A stretch of 7,384 nt of DNA from Pseudomonadota bacterium (lineage in GTDB: Bacteria > Pseudomonadota > Gammaproteobacteria > Xanthomonadales > Rhodanobacteraceae): contig JANXVS010000172.1 of the NCBI GenBank assembly GCA_025351555.1, positions 1 to 7,384 on the forward strand, written 5' to 3'. Under the pieces are notes generated by a model, which worked only from the letters and a program-made list of their open reading frames with translations, had not been told where the DNA came from and searched no databases. How positions within the stretch are numbered: position 1 is the stretch's first letter; the number at the start of each line of letters is the position of its first letter. Below are positions 1-6,010 of this stretch, in pieces. A program made the position numbers and the translations under genes.

Positions 1-167
1 CGATTGGATACAAAGGAACCCCCGAGCAGGGCGAGCAGATCCGGAATCGGCAGGCCGGCAGTCAGGCCGCTGATGATGCCGGCGGCGACCACGACCAGCG
101 CCGGATTCAGGCGCAACGCAAAACCACACACGACCACGGCAATGCCGAGCAAGGGCCAGTAGTTCAT
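1..167 (-). CDS. DUF969 family membrane protein, putative 5-oxoproline transporter subunit (partial, N-terminus)
   Basis: Only the first 55 codons are present; the gene runs off the left edge. The translation begins MNYWPLLGIAVVVCGFALRL and continues NPALVVVAAGIISGLTAGLP. This is the typical N-terminus of DUF969 proteins, with two hydrophobic segments at about residues 4-18 and 24-38, so it is an integral inner-membrane protein. DUF969 genes commonly sit with a DUF979 gene beside pxpABC, and the pair is annotated as a putative 5-oxoproline transporter. I therefore expect a DUF979 gene just beyond the window. The start codon overlaps the pxpA stop as ATGA (164-167), implying translational coupling and co-transcription with the 5-oxoprolinase genes. 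The family call is confident from the N-terminus and context; transport of 5-oxoproline is family knowledge and is not shown by this fragment. Confidence 0.85.
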   Translation of the reverse strand, partial: MNYWPLLGIAVVVCGFALRLNPALVVVAAGIISGLTAGLPIPDLLALLGGSFVSN

Positions 168-940
168 GTGCCAGGCGCGGCAACTGAAAGCGAGATAACG
201 CGCACGCGCGCAGCGTCGAGTGCTGCTCGCAATCGGCGCGCGAACAGCGCCGCGTCGGCGCGGTCGCCGTGCACGCAGATCGTGTCGGTGCGTAGTCGCA
301 GGGTTTTCCCGGCGCGCGTTTGCACAGTGCCGTTGCTAGCGATGCTCAGTGCCTGGGCGATGGCGGCATCGATATCGTGGATCACCGCATCCGGTTCGCG
401 TCGTGGCGTCAGCGAGCCATCGTCTTCGTAGTGACGGTCGGCGAAAGCCTCGTGCGCCACGCGCAAGCCGAGCTTCTCGCCGGCTTGGGGCAGGGCGCTG
501 CCGGCAAGGCCGAACAGGATCAGGCCAGCGTCGAAATCGCGTGTCGCGCGCGCGATTGCGTCGGCCAACGCCGAGTCCTTCGCCGCCATGTTGTACAACG
601 CACCGTGCGGCTTGACGTGTGCGACGCGCGTGCCGGCCGCGCGCGCGAACGCCGCCAATGCGCCGATCTGGTACAGCGTCAGCGCATACGCCTCATTTGG
701 CGTAATCCGCAGCTCGCGTCGGCCGAAACCTTGCAGATCCGGCAGCGACACGTGCGCACCGATAGCCACATTGTGTACGTTTGCCAACAATACGGTTTGC
801 TGCATTGTGGAAAAATCGCCGGCATGAAAACCGCAGGCGATGTTCGCCGAGGTGATCCACGGCATCACCTGCGCGTCCTGGCCCATGCTCCAGGCGCCGT
901 AGGATTCGCCCATGTCGCAATTCAGATCGATGTCAGCCAT
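164..940 (-). CDS. pxpA: 5-oxoprolinase subunit PxpA (LamB/YcsF family)
   Basis: PxpA is the LamB/YcsF-family subunit of the prokaryotic ATP-dependent 5-oxoprolinase. It works with PxpB and PxpC in the cytoplasm to convert 5-oxoproline to L-glutamate. The predicted protein has 258 residues, slightly longer than E. coli PxpA (about 244). Family motifs run in order: DLNCDMGESYG (4-14), ANIACGFHAGD (32-42), GFGRRE (71-76), KPHGALYN (110-117), AFADRHY (165-171) and ICVHGD (221-226). The usual GAHPSFPD segment reads GAHVSLPD (61-68), a mild departure. The frame is open 18 codons further upstream, but ATG at 940 is chosen because it starts at the conserved MxDIDLN and has a GGAG 7 bases upstream. 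The gene overlaps the 3' end of pxpC by 8 bases and its TGA overlaps the DUF969 ATG, so it lies inside one operon. Confidence 0.96.
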   Translation of the reverse strand: MADIDLNCDMGESYGAWSMGQDAQVMPWITSANIACGFHAGDFSTMQQTVLLANVHNVAIGAHVSLPDLQGFGRRELRITPNEAYALTLYQIGALAAFARAAGTRVAHVKPHGALYNMAAKDSALADAIARATRDFDAGLILFGLAGSALPQAGEKLGLRVAHEAFADRHYEDDGSLTPRREPDAVIHDIDAAIAQALSIASNGTVQTRAGKTLRLRTDTICVHGDRADAALFARRLRAALDAARVRVISLSVAAPGT

Positions 941-1919
941 GCAGGCGCTCCGCAACGATGCGTGCGATTCGGGCCAGTGCCCGTTCGCGTTCAAGATAGC
1001 GCGTTTGCGCTTCGTCCAGCGAGGTTTCCGCGAAACGCACCATGCCGCCGGGTGGCCGCTGTGCCAGACGCGGAAGGTCGACCGTGATTACCTGGGCGAT
1101 GCGTGGATAGCCGCCACAGGTCGGCGCCTCCGCCATCAGCAAAATCGGATCGCCGCCGGGCGGCAATTGCACGGTGCCGGGCACGACGCCTGCCGATACC
1201 AGTTCCAGCGGCTCACGCAGCGCCAGCGTCGCGCCGCGCAGGCGGTAGCCGACGCGATTGGAGTCGGCGTCGATACGGAACGCAGTCGCGAACAATGCGC
1301 GCTGCGAAGCATTGTCCAGATGTGGAAAATGTGTGCCTGCGATGACCCGGATGGGTGTTTGCGGATCAGGGTCGAACCAGGGGCGCGGATCCAGCGACCA
1401 GTTCCCAGCGATAACGCGGTGATTTTCGCTGGTGATCTTGCGTGTCGTGGCAATCGCGAGCACGTCGCCAGCTGCCAGCACCCGCCCACCGAGCTTGGAG
1501 TTGATATCCGTGCTGCGGCTGCCGAGCATCGGCATCACGTCGATGCCGCCGGCGACGGCGAGGTAACTTCGCGTACCACGCGGCATGGCGCCAAGGGTAA
1601 GTTCGCTGCCGGCGCGCAACACGGCCGGACGCCACGGCAGCACCGGCTTGCCGTCGCAGTGCGCCGGAATATCCGCACCGGTGATGGCGATCAAGGTGTC
1701 GTTGTCGAAGCGCAAATGTGGCCCGCGCAGGGTGATTTCCAGCGCAGAAGCATTGTTCACATTGCCCACAAGTATATCGTTACCGACCAGAGCATTGGCG
1801 AGGCGCAGCGCGACCGGATCCATCGCCCCGGCGCGACCGACGCCGAGCGCGGCGTGGCCGCTGCGACCGCCATCCTGCACGGTGGTGAGCATGCCCGCGG
1901 CGAGCACCGTGATGCTCAT
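933..1919 (-). CDS. pxpC: 5-oxoprolinase subunit PxpC (biotin-dependent carboxyltransferase/YbgK family)
   Basis: PxpC is the YbgK/KipA-type subunit of the three-part 5-oxoprolinase. It pairs with PxpB in the cytoplasm, and the complex with PxpA turns 5-oxoproline into glutamate at the cost of ATP. The protein has 328 residues (E. coli YbgK about 310). Visible family blocks are TVQDGGRSG (13-21) followed by GVGRAGAMD (26-34), SRSTDINSKLGG (134-145), NRVGYRLRG (221-229), PGTVQLPPGGDPI (247-259) and TCGGYPRIA (267-275), where homologues usually have TTGGYPRIA. The name 'biotin-dependent carboxyltransferase' comes from distant similarity to urea amidolyase domains; no biotin attachment is implied. 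The ATG at 1919 overlaps the pxpB stop as ATGA, and the end overlaps pxpA by 8 bases. The gene is intact and matches its neighbours in base composition. Confidence 0.96.
   Translation of the reverse strand: MSITVLAAGMLTTVQDGGRSGHAALGVGRAGAMDPVALRLANALVGNDILVGNVNNASALEITLRGPHLRFDNDTLIAITGADIPAHCDGKPVLPWRPAVLRAGSELTLGAMPRGTRSYLAVAGGIDVMPMLGSRSTDINSKLGGRVLAAGDVLAIATTRKITSENHRVIAGNWSLDPRPWFDPDPQTPIRVIAGTHFPHLDNASQRALFATAFRIDADSNRVGYRLRGATLALREPLELVSAGVVPGTVQLPPGGDPILLMAEAPTCGGYPRIAQVITVDLPRLAQRPPGGMVRFAETSLDEAQTRYLERERALARIARIVAERLHG
948..951 (-). promoter_or_regulatory. Shine-Dalgarno GGAG for pxpA
   Basis: GGAG on the minus strand, 7 bases before the ATG at 940 and inside the last codons of pxpC. 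It supports the internal ATG over the longer open frame that begins at 994. The spacing is directly visible; use of the site is inferred. Confidence 0.6.
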
Positions 1920-2638
1920 CGCGTCAGTGCCGCCAATTCACCGGCACTGATTTCATCAGCGCTCATGGCGCGAAAACGCAGGCGCTGGCCCGGTGCGAGC
2001 AATGCCGGCGTTTCGCGTGCTGGATCGAACAGCGTCAGCGGCGTGCGCCCGATCAACAGCCAGCCACCGGGCAGTTCACTCGGATAGATGCCGGTCTGGG
2101 CGCCGCCGATCGCGACGGAGCCGGCCGGCGCGCGCGCGCGCGGAGTGGCGCGCCGTGGCGCATGCAAGGCCGGATCAAGTCCCAGCAGATAGGGAAATCC
2201 CGGCGCAAAGCCGAGCATGGCGACGCGATAGTCGGGTGCGCAATGGCGCGCGACGACCTCGTCAACAGATAGTCGAGCGTGTCTTGCCAGATCGTCTAGA
2301 TCGAGGCCGAACTCGCCGCCATAGCAGACCGGGATCTCGATGCTGGTGCGCATGGCCGGCGTCGGCACGAATGCCGCATTATCCACAAGTTCACTTATGC
2401 GCGCCGCGATGCGCGCGAACGGCAATAGCGCCTTGGCCGGGTCGGCCCAGATCGCGGGATCGTACTGCACGCAGACGCTGGCATACGCGGGCGCAACATC
2501 GCGCACCCCGGGCAGTTTGGCCTGCTGCAAAGCGGCGGTCACTGCCAGCGCGCGCGCATTCAGCGCCGAGTTGATACGCTCGCCAAAGCGGATCAGCAGT
2601 GCACAGTCGCCGAGCGGCTCGATCTGCGCTGAACTCAT
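1916..2638 (-). CDS. pxpB: 5-oxoprolinase subunit PxpB (KipI/YbgJ family)
   Basis: PxpB is the KipI/YbgJ-family (allophanate hydrolase subunit 1-like) component of ATP-dependent 5-oxoprolinase and forms a pair with PxpC. The protein has 240 residues (E. coli YbgJ about 218). The N-terminal block IEPLGDCALLIRFG (6-19) is the usual family opening. IPVCYGGEFG (102-111), the long signature MLGFAPGFPYLLGLDP (141-156), GGAQTGIYP (178-186) and GGWLLIGRTP (191-200) follow in normal order. The frame stays open 36 codons upstream into the HIT gene, but ATG at 2638 fits the family N-terminus and forms an ATGA overlap with the upstream stop. Order pxpB-pxpC-pxpA matches E. coli ybgJKL. KipI in Bacillus was first described as a kinase inhibitor; here the complete pxpBCA set points to 5-oxoprolinase instead. 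Confidence 0.95.
   Translation of the reverse strand: MSSAQIEPLGDCALLIRFGERINSALNARALAVTAALQQAKLPGVRDVAPAYASVCVQYDPAIWADPAKALLPFARIAARISELVDNAAFVPTPAMRTSIEIPVCYGGEFGLDLDDLARHARLSVDEVVARHCAPDYRVAMLGFAPGFPYLLGLDPALHAPRRATPRARAPAGSVAIGGAQTGIYPSELPGGWLLIGRTPLTLFDPARETPALLAPGQRLRFRAMSADEISAGELAALTR
2379..2387 (+). other. exact DnaA-box 9-mer inside pxpB
   Basis: TTATCCACA on the plus strand equals the high-affinity E. coli DnaA-box consensus. It lies inside pxpB, where the minus strand encodes part of LVDNAA (84-89). There is no AT-rich unwinding element or box cluster around it, so it is not an origin. It may be chance or a DnaA-binding site; the match is certain, the role is not. Confidence 0.3.
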
Positions 2639-3066
2639 GCGTTGGCAGTCAATCGCAAGGCCGCGCGCAGGGACGTCATGCGTGCATCCAATACCGTGGC
2701 GGGAAACGGCACCCGTTCGCCGACGCCCCAGACTGGTCGCGGCCACGCGGCGTCATTGGCGAAACGCGCAATCACATGCACATGCAGTTGCGCGACGACA
2801 TTGCCGAGCGTGGCGATATTGAGTTTGTCGGGTTTTTCCATTGCGTGCAGCACATACGCGCAGCGATTGATCTCATCGAGCAAGGTTTGCTGTGCGTCGC
2901 GTGGCAGTTCGATCAGCTCGCGCAGGCCAGCGCGACGCGGCACGAGGATCAGCCACGGAAATCGTGCGTCGTTCATCAGCAGCACACGCGATAGCTCCAG
3001 ATCGCCGACGGCGCGGGTGTCTGCAGCCAGGCGCGGATCGAGAGCGAACACGATGTCTGCGGGCAT
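2635..3066 (-). CDS. HIT domain-containing protein
   Basis: A 143-residue soluble protein of the histidine-triad (HIT) superfamily, whose members bind or hydrolyse nucleotides or transfer nucleotidyl groups. The signature is near the C-terminus: N89, then QLHVHV at 93-98, followed by IARF and AWPRPVWG (107-114). The usual triad is H-x-H-x-H; here the first position is Q93, while H95, corresponding to the central catalytic His, and H97 are kept. To my knowledge a Gln there is common in this short proteobacterial subfamily, so loss of activity should not be assumed. The N-terminal part DLELSRVLLMNDARFPWLIL (22-41) is also typical. ATG at 3066 is chosen because it gives the normal length and lies 4 bases after the upstream stop, although no strong Shine-Dalgarno precedes it. 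The stop overlaps the pxpB start as ATGA. The substrate is unknown. Confidence 0.9.
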   Translation of the reverse strand: MPADIVFALDPRLAADTRAVGDLELSRVLLMNDARFPWLILVPRRAGLRELIELPRDAQQTLLDEINRCAYVLHAMEKPDKLNIATLGNVVAQLHVHVIARFANDAAWPRPVWGVGERVPFPATVLDARMTSLRAALRLTANA

Positions 3067-3070
3067 GGCG

Positions 3071-3742
3071 TCAGCTGTTGCCCAGATGGCGGTCGAAGAA
3101 TGCGAGCGCGCGTTGCAGCGCGAGCTTCGCGCTCGCTGCATCGTAGTGCGACGGATCGATATCGCGATTGAACGCATGCCCGGCGGGGTAAGTATAAATT
3201 TCCATATTGGGCAAGGCATCGCGATGTCGCTGCACCGCTTCTGGCGGAATCGACGTATCGCGTTCGCCGAAATGGAATTGTGCGGCTGCGCGCAGTTTCT
3301 CATCGAGGAAATTCACATTGCGCGCGCCGTAGTAGCTGACTGCCGGCAGGCCGAGCCGCGTCGCCGCAAGCAGGGCCACGCTGCCGCCCCAGCAGTAGCC
3401 GACCACGCCGATCTTGCCGGCGGACTGGATCGACTGCGCCGCGCTGGCAACATCTTCGATGGCGCGATCGAAGCCGATTTCACCGACCAAGGCGATACCT
3501 TTCTTGAAATCCGCCGGGTCATAGCGCAGTTCAACGCCGGTCTCGACGTGATCGAAAAACGCCGGGGCGATCGCGGTGTAGCCATGCGCGGCAAATGTGT
3601 CCGCAACGCTGCGGATATGCGGATTGACGCCGAAGATTTCCTGCACGACGACGATGCCGCCCTTGGGTTTGCCTTCGGGCTTGGCCAGATAGGCGCCGAT
3701 GCATTGCATGCCCGACGTGTTGAGGTTGATGCGTTCGCCCAT
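3071..3742 (-). CDS. dienelactone hydrolase family protein
   Basis: A 223-residue alpha/beta-hydrolase of the dienelactone hydrolase (DLH) family, probably cytoplasmic because no signal peptide is visible. The family's Cys-Asp-His triad can be placed: nucleophile C117 in GYCWGG (115-120), D162 in GERD (159-162) and H189 in GHAFNRD (188-194). E35 in VVVQEIFGV matches the conserved Glu that contacts the nucleophile in DLH. Length is normal for the family. ATG at 3742 is preferred over ATG 3760 and over the longer open frame to 3814, because only 3742 has a good Shine-Dalgarno (AAGGA, 9 bases upstream). It is the first gene of the minus-strand operon and ends 4 bases before the HIT start. True dienelactone hydrolase activity on chlorocatechol products is unlikely without other catechol genes nearby; the natural ester or lactone substrate is unknown. 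Confidence 0.93.
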   Translation of the reverse strand: MGERINLNTSGMQCIGAYLAKPEGKPKGGIVVVQEIFGVNPHIRSVADTFAAHGYTAIAPAFFDHVETGVELRYDPADFKKGIALVGEIGFDRAIEDVASAAQSIQSAGKIGVVGYCWGGSVALLAATRLGLPAVSYYGARNVNFLDEKLRAAAQFHFGERDTSIPPEAVQRHRDALPNMEIYTYPAGHAFNRDIDPSHYDAASAKLALQRALAFFDRHLGNS

Positions 3743-3751
3743 GGCACCGGT

Positions 3752-3756
3752 TCCTT
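3752..3756 (-). promoter_or_regulatory. Shine-Dalgarno AAGGA for the dienelactone hydrolase gene
   Basis: AAGGA on the minus strand, 9 bases before the ATG at 3742. No comparable purine-rich site precedes the in-frame ATG at 3760, so this site decides the start. The motif is visible; its use is inferred. Confidence 0.65.
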
Positions 3757-3786
3757 GCATGCGCGGCTCGCGGCGCTGATTGGCGC

Positions 3787-3814
3787 AGGTTAAATCACTG
3801 CTGCGGCTTGTCAA
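3787..3814 (-). promoter_or_regulatory. candidate sigma-70 promoter of the DLH-HIT-pxpBCA operon
   Basis: On the minus strand a perfect TTGACA (-35, 3814 to 3809) is followed after 16 bases by TAACCT (-10, 3792 to 3787), which matches TATAAT at only three of six positions, including the first T-A and last T. A TG-A-TTTAAC arrangement overlapping it could act as an extended -10 but at a short 14-base spacing. Transcription would begin near 3780, giving a leader of roughly 40 bases to the ATG at 3742. The exact -35 and its position just upstream of the first operon gene are the support; the weak -10 limits confidence. Confidence 0.42.
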
Positions 3815-3877
3815 CTGCGGTGCTTGTCGCGCCCCCCCCGAACCGCGTGTTGACTTGATCTTTGCCGACGGCTTCCA

Positions 3878-3897
3878 GTAAGCGTCCTGCCGCTTAC
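3878..3897 (-). terminator. perfect inverted repeat over the GGDEF stop codon; possible 3' hairpin/terminator
   Basis: On the minus strand GTAAGCG (3897 to 3891) and CGCTTAC (3884 to 3878) form a perfect 7-bp stem with a 6-base loop, GCAGGA. The TAA stop of the GGDEF frame lies inside the left arm. No U-run follows on the minus strand (next bases TGGAAGCC), so it is not a standard intrinsic terminator. It could protect the 3' end or weakly terminate. The repeat is certain; its function is a guess. Confidence 0.35.
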
Positions 3898-4646
3898 GTC
3901 ACGTAATTCATCACCCGGTTGCGGCCCTTTTCTTTGGCCATATAGACGGCTTTGTCTGCGGCATCTATCAGGGCTTCGAGCCGGGCCGGGTGGGGCAACT
4001 GCGAAATCATGGCGACGCCGATGCTGATCGTGGCGGTGGTCTTGAGTTCCGGCGCGAACGTGGCCAGGGTTTCGGCGACGCGCACGCGCACGCGCAGGCG
4101 CTCGGCGAGCGCGCGCACGCCGGCAACATCCTGGCCGGCGATGACGGCGATGAACTCCTCGCCGCCGTAGCGTCCGAGCAGATCGCCCGGCTCCAGCCAT
4201 TGGCGCAGGGTCTGCACGCCGGCGACGAGCACGCGATCGCCGAACAGATGGCCGCGTGTATCGTTGATCTGCTTGAAGTGATCGAAGTCGATCATCAGCG
4301 CGGCCAGTTCGCGGCCATCACGCGCGCAATCGCTGATGTGCTGGTCGAGCTGGCGCAGCAGATGGCCGCGATTGGATACGCCGGTCAGCGGGTCGGAAAT
4401 CGCGGCATGGTAGAGTTGCTCGGCCTGATGCTCCAGGCGCTGGTTTGCATCGCTGAGCGCTGCGCGTTTCGCCTCGATTTCCGCATTGCGGTGAGCGAGC
4501 GCGCGGTTGAGCCGACGCACGCCGAAGAAACGCCAGGCGAGCAGCGCCAGCAGCACGCTCAGTCCGGCCAGCGTGGCGAGACCGTAGTTGCGCTGCAACT
4601 GTTGTTGCTGCAGGCGCGCGGTCTGTAGCTGATTATCCTTGGTCAC
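3894..4646 (-). CDS. diguanylate cyclase (GGDEF) half of a split TPR-GGDEF sensor; membrane anchored
   Basis: This 250-residue frame (GTG start) carries the C-terminal half of a TPR-linked diguanylate cyclase, which makes cyclic di-GMP from two GTP. In order: a Gln-rich coiled-coil end (1-20), one membrane helix (about 21-40), basic residues RFFGVRR on its cytoplasmic side, a coiled-coil linker (48-80), then the GGDEF domain from DPLTG (85-89). D120 in IDFDHFK is the expected metal ligand, NDTRGHLFGD (128-137) is the nucleotide-binding block, and the signature is GGEEF (161-165). The inhibitory I-site, RxxD five residues before GGEEF, reads EPGD (152-155), so product inhibition there is probably lost. 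In homologues this domain is continuous with a TPR region. Here coding similarity extends in the same frame upstream to about 4691 ([15 protein letters not shown]), where the TPR frame should join. The GTG overlaps the TPR stop as GTGA, so independent translation is possible. Confidence 0.85.
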   Translation of the reverse strand: MTKDNQLQTARLQQQQLQRNYGLATLAGLSVLLALLAWRFFGVRRLNRALAHRNAEIEAKRAALSDANQRLEHQAEQLYHAAISDPLTGVSNRGHLLRQLDQHISDCARDGRELAALMIDFDHFKQINDTRGHLFGDRVLVAGVQTLRQWLEPGDLLGRYGGEEFIAVIAGQDVAGVRALAERLRVRVRVAETLATFAPELKTTATISIGVAMISQLPHPARLEALIDAADKAVYMAKEKGRNRVMNYVT

Positions 4647-6010
4647 CAGCGCAAGCTTGGCTTCGGAGCCAGCCCGCGCGTATTGGCTTTCAGCGCGGAC
4701 AGGCGCCGGCTCGCGCGGGTGCCGACCAGTTCCTCGCGCAGTGCGGCCTGCTGATGCGCATAGCCCAGTGCCGCCGCCGCATCCTTGTCCGCGCGCGCGA
4801 GCTGCTCGCGCAACGCGTACGCCTGCGCGAGCAGCGGCTTGGATTCACCTGCCTGCGGGCTGGCGAACGTCTCATCGAGCAGCTTGCGCACGAGCTTCAG
4901 ATCGCCGAGGCTAAGCGCAGCCTCGGCCAGAGCGACGAGGCTGCGCGCCATGATCTCGTGCTGATTGAGTTCGCGTCCGAGTGCGAGTGCGTCGCTCAGG
5001 CGCGCGCTGGCTTCGTCTACGCGTGCAAGCCCGAGCAGGGCGCGGCCGCTGTCGAGCAGGCTGAAGGCCTCCGACGGACGATTACCGGTGGCGCGACCGA
5101 GCGCGAGCGACTCATCGGCGGCGGCGAGCGCAGGTGCGAATTCACCCACATCGGCCAGATAGCTCGCGTAAGTGCCCAGCGTCGCGGCATAGTTGCCAAT
5201 GTCGCCATGGCGGCGCGCTACTTCAAGCGCCCGAGTGAAATAGTTGCGGGTGGTGGCATCGTCACCGAGATCGCGATAGATCAGGGCGAGGTTGCGCAGG
5301 GTTAGTTCCAGCCTGACTTCAGTGTGCTCGCGAATGGCCAGCGCCTGCAGGTGCAGATCCAGGGCCTGGGCGAAATCGCCGCGATCGCGCGCGATGGTGC
5401 CCAGATTCGACAAGGCCGTCGCGACGCCATCCTGATCACCGCGCACGCGCTGCAGCTCGAGCGCGCGCTGATTATGCGCGGCCGCTCTGTCGAGGTTGCC
5501 ATGCCGGCGGTCGAGCACACCCAGATATTCTTCGGCGCTGGCTTGCGCCCAGTCCAGATGCGCACGCTCGGCCAGCTGCGCCAATTCGTTCGACAGATTT
5601 TGCGCGTGAGTGTAGTCGCCGATAAGGAGCGCGATTTCATCGCGAGCGATGGCGATGTCCGCAGCAGCGGCATCATCGCCATACGCGAGCGCCGCCTGTT
5701 GCGCGCGCTTCCAGTGCGTCTCGGCGAGGGGATACGCGTCGAGTGCGCGAAAAAAGTTGCCGAGAGCGTCCTCGATCGCGATTTGTCCACGCCGGCCGGC
5801 GAGCGCGGGGATTGCCGGCACAAAGGCGGCCAAGGAGCGATCGAGCGCCGTGGCCAGTCGTTGCGCAGTCGCCGCAGTGTCGGCGCGCGGATAGTCGGTG
5901 CCCGGAGAATCCTGCGTCTGCGCGTTTGCAGCGCAAGCGCCGCCAAGGCACCACAAGACGAGGCACACATAGCTGCGGAGCATTTGTCGGTAAGCCTTGT
6001 GATGCATCAT
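4643..6010 (-). CDS. TPR-containing periplasmic sensor half of a split TPR-GGDEF protein
   Basis: A 455-residue frame with an N-terminal signal peptide (hydrophobic [14 protein letters not shown], likely cleavage after ANA at 28-30) and many tetratricopeptide-like helical repeats. The clearest are about 155-190, 196-228, 235-268, 275-308, 315-348 and 355-385, with repeated spacings such as [20 protein letters not shown]. This matches the sensor part of TPR-diguanylate cyclases: a periplasmic ligand- or protein-binding array ahead of a membrane helix. Through about residue 440 ([16 protein letters not shown]) the sequence follows the family; the last 15 residues ([15 protein letters not shown]) look like out-of-frame read-through before TGA. 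The start at 6010 has a G-run upstream; ATG 6007 and ATG 5983 (signal peptide directly at its N-terminus) are alternatives. Without the frameshift the product would be about 705 residues. Its signal is unknown. Confidence 0.82.
   Translation of the reverse strand: MMHHKAYRQMLRSYVCLVLWCLGGACAANAQTQDSPGTDYPRADTAATAQRLATALDRSLAAFVPAIPALAGRRGQIAIEDALGNFFRALDAYPLAETHWKRAQQAALAYGDDAAAADIAIARDEIALLIGDYTHAQNLSNELAQLAERAHLDWAQASAEEYLGVLDRRHGNLDRAAAHNQRALELQRVRGDQDGVATALSNLGTIARDRGDFAQALDLHLQALAIREHTEVRLELTLRNLALIYRDLGDDATTRNYFTRALEVARRHGDIGNYAATLGTYASYLADVGEFAPALAAADESLALGRATGNRPSEAFSLLDSGRALLGLARVDEASARLSDALALGRELNQHEIMARSLVALAEAALSLGDLKLVRKLLDETFASPQAGESKPLLAQAYALREQLARADKDAAAALGYAHQQAALREELVGTRASRRLSALKANTRGLAPKPSLRW
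4691..4692 (-). other. apparent single-base frameshift joining the TPR and GGDEF frames
   Basis: Reading the minus strand, the TPR frame is GCG CTG AAA GCC (A-L-K-A). Shifting back one base after CT gives GAA AGC CAA TAC GCG (E-S-Q-Y-A), then [18 protein letters not shown], which continues without a stop into the membrane helix and GGDEF domain. One extra G (CTG GAA AGC) would restore L-E-S-Q-Y-A and a single protein of about 705 residues. No slippery heptamer is visible, so a real mutation or a sequencing/assembly error is more likely than programmed frameshifting. If the change is real, the whole locus 3894-6010 may be a broken gene. Confidence 0.72.

Larger units (their letters stand above)
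3743..3893. other. intergenic region between the GGDEF and DLH genes
   Basis: These 151 bases separate two genes on the same (minus) strand and contain no credible gene. From the GGDEF side they hold half of an inverted repeat, a run of eight C (3832-3839, G on the coding strand), the candidate TTGACA promoter and the DLH Shine-Dalgarno. The gap and promoter suggest the operon starts here rather than at the TPR gene. The open frame from 3811 to 4200 on the minus strand is an out-of-frame shadow of the GGDEF gene. Confidence 0.6.

Noticed and set aside
806..1329. Two TGTGGAAAA sites (806-814 and 1321-1329), one mismatch from a DnaA box
   Set aside because: One-mismatch 9-mers are expected about once or twice in a window this size, so they add nothing.
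912..2087. Long plus-strand open frame (391 codons) opposite pxpC and pxpB
   Set aside because: It is antisense to genes with clear family motifs, has Arg/Ala/His-rich low-complexity translation with no recognisable domain, and is typical of antisense open frames in GC-rich DNA.
2120..2158. Run of alternating GC in pxpB, possibly Z-DNA or a repeat
   Set aside because: It encodes the conserved Arg/Ala/Pro-rich segment PRARAPAG of PxpB and is explained by GC-rich codon use.
3071..3742. Catabolic dienelactone hydrolase of a chlorocatechol pathway
   Set aside because: No catechol dioxygenase, cycloisomerase or maleylacetate reductase gene is nearby, so only the family name is justified.
2642..3793. 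Plus-strand open frame of 383 codons opposite the HIT and DLH genes
   Set aside because: Antisense shadow; no family motif, and both genes on the other strand have intact active-site motifs.
4680..4700. Programmed -1 frameshift between the TPR and GGDEF frames
   Set aside because: No slippery heptamer and no obvious downstream stem at the junction; a simple one-base indel explains the data better.
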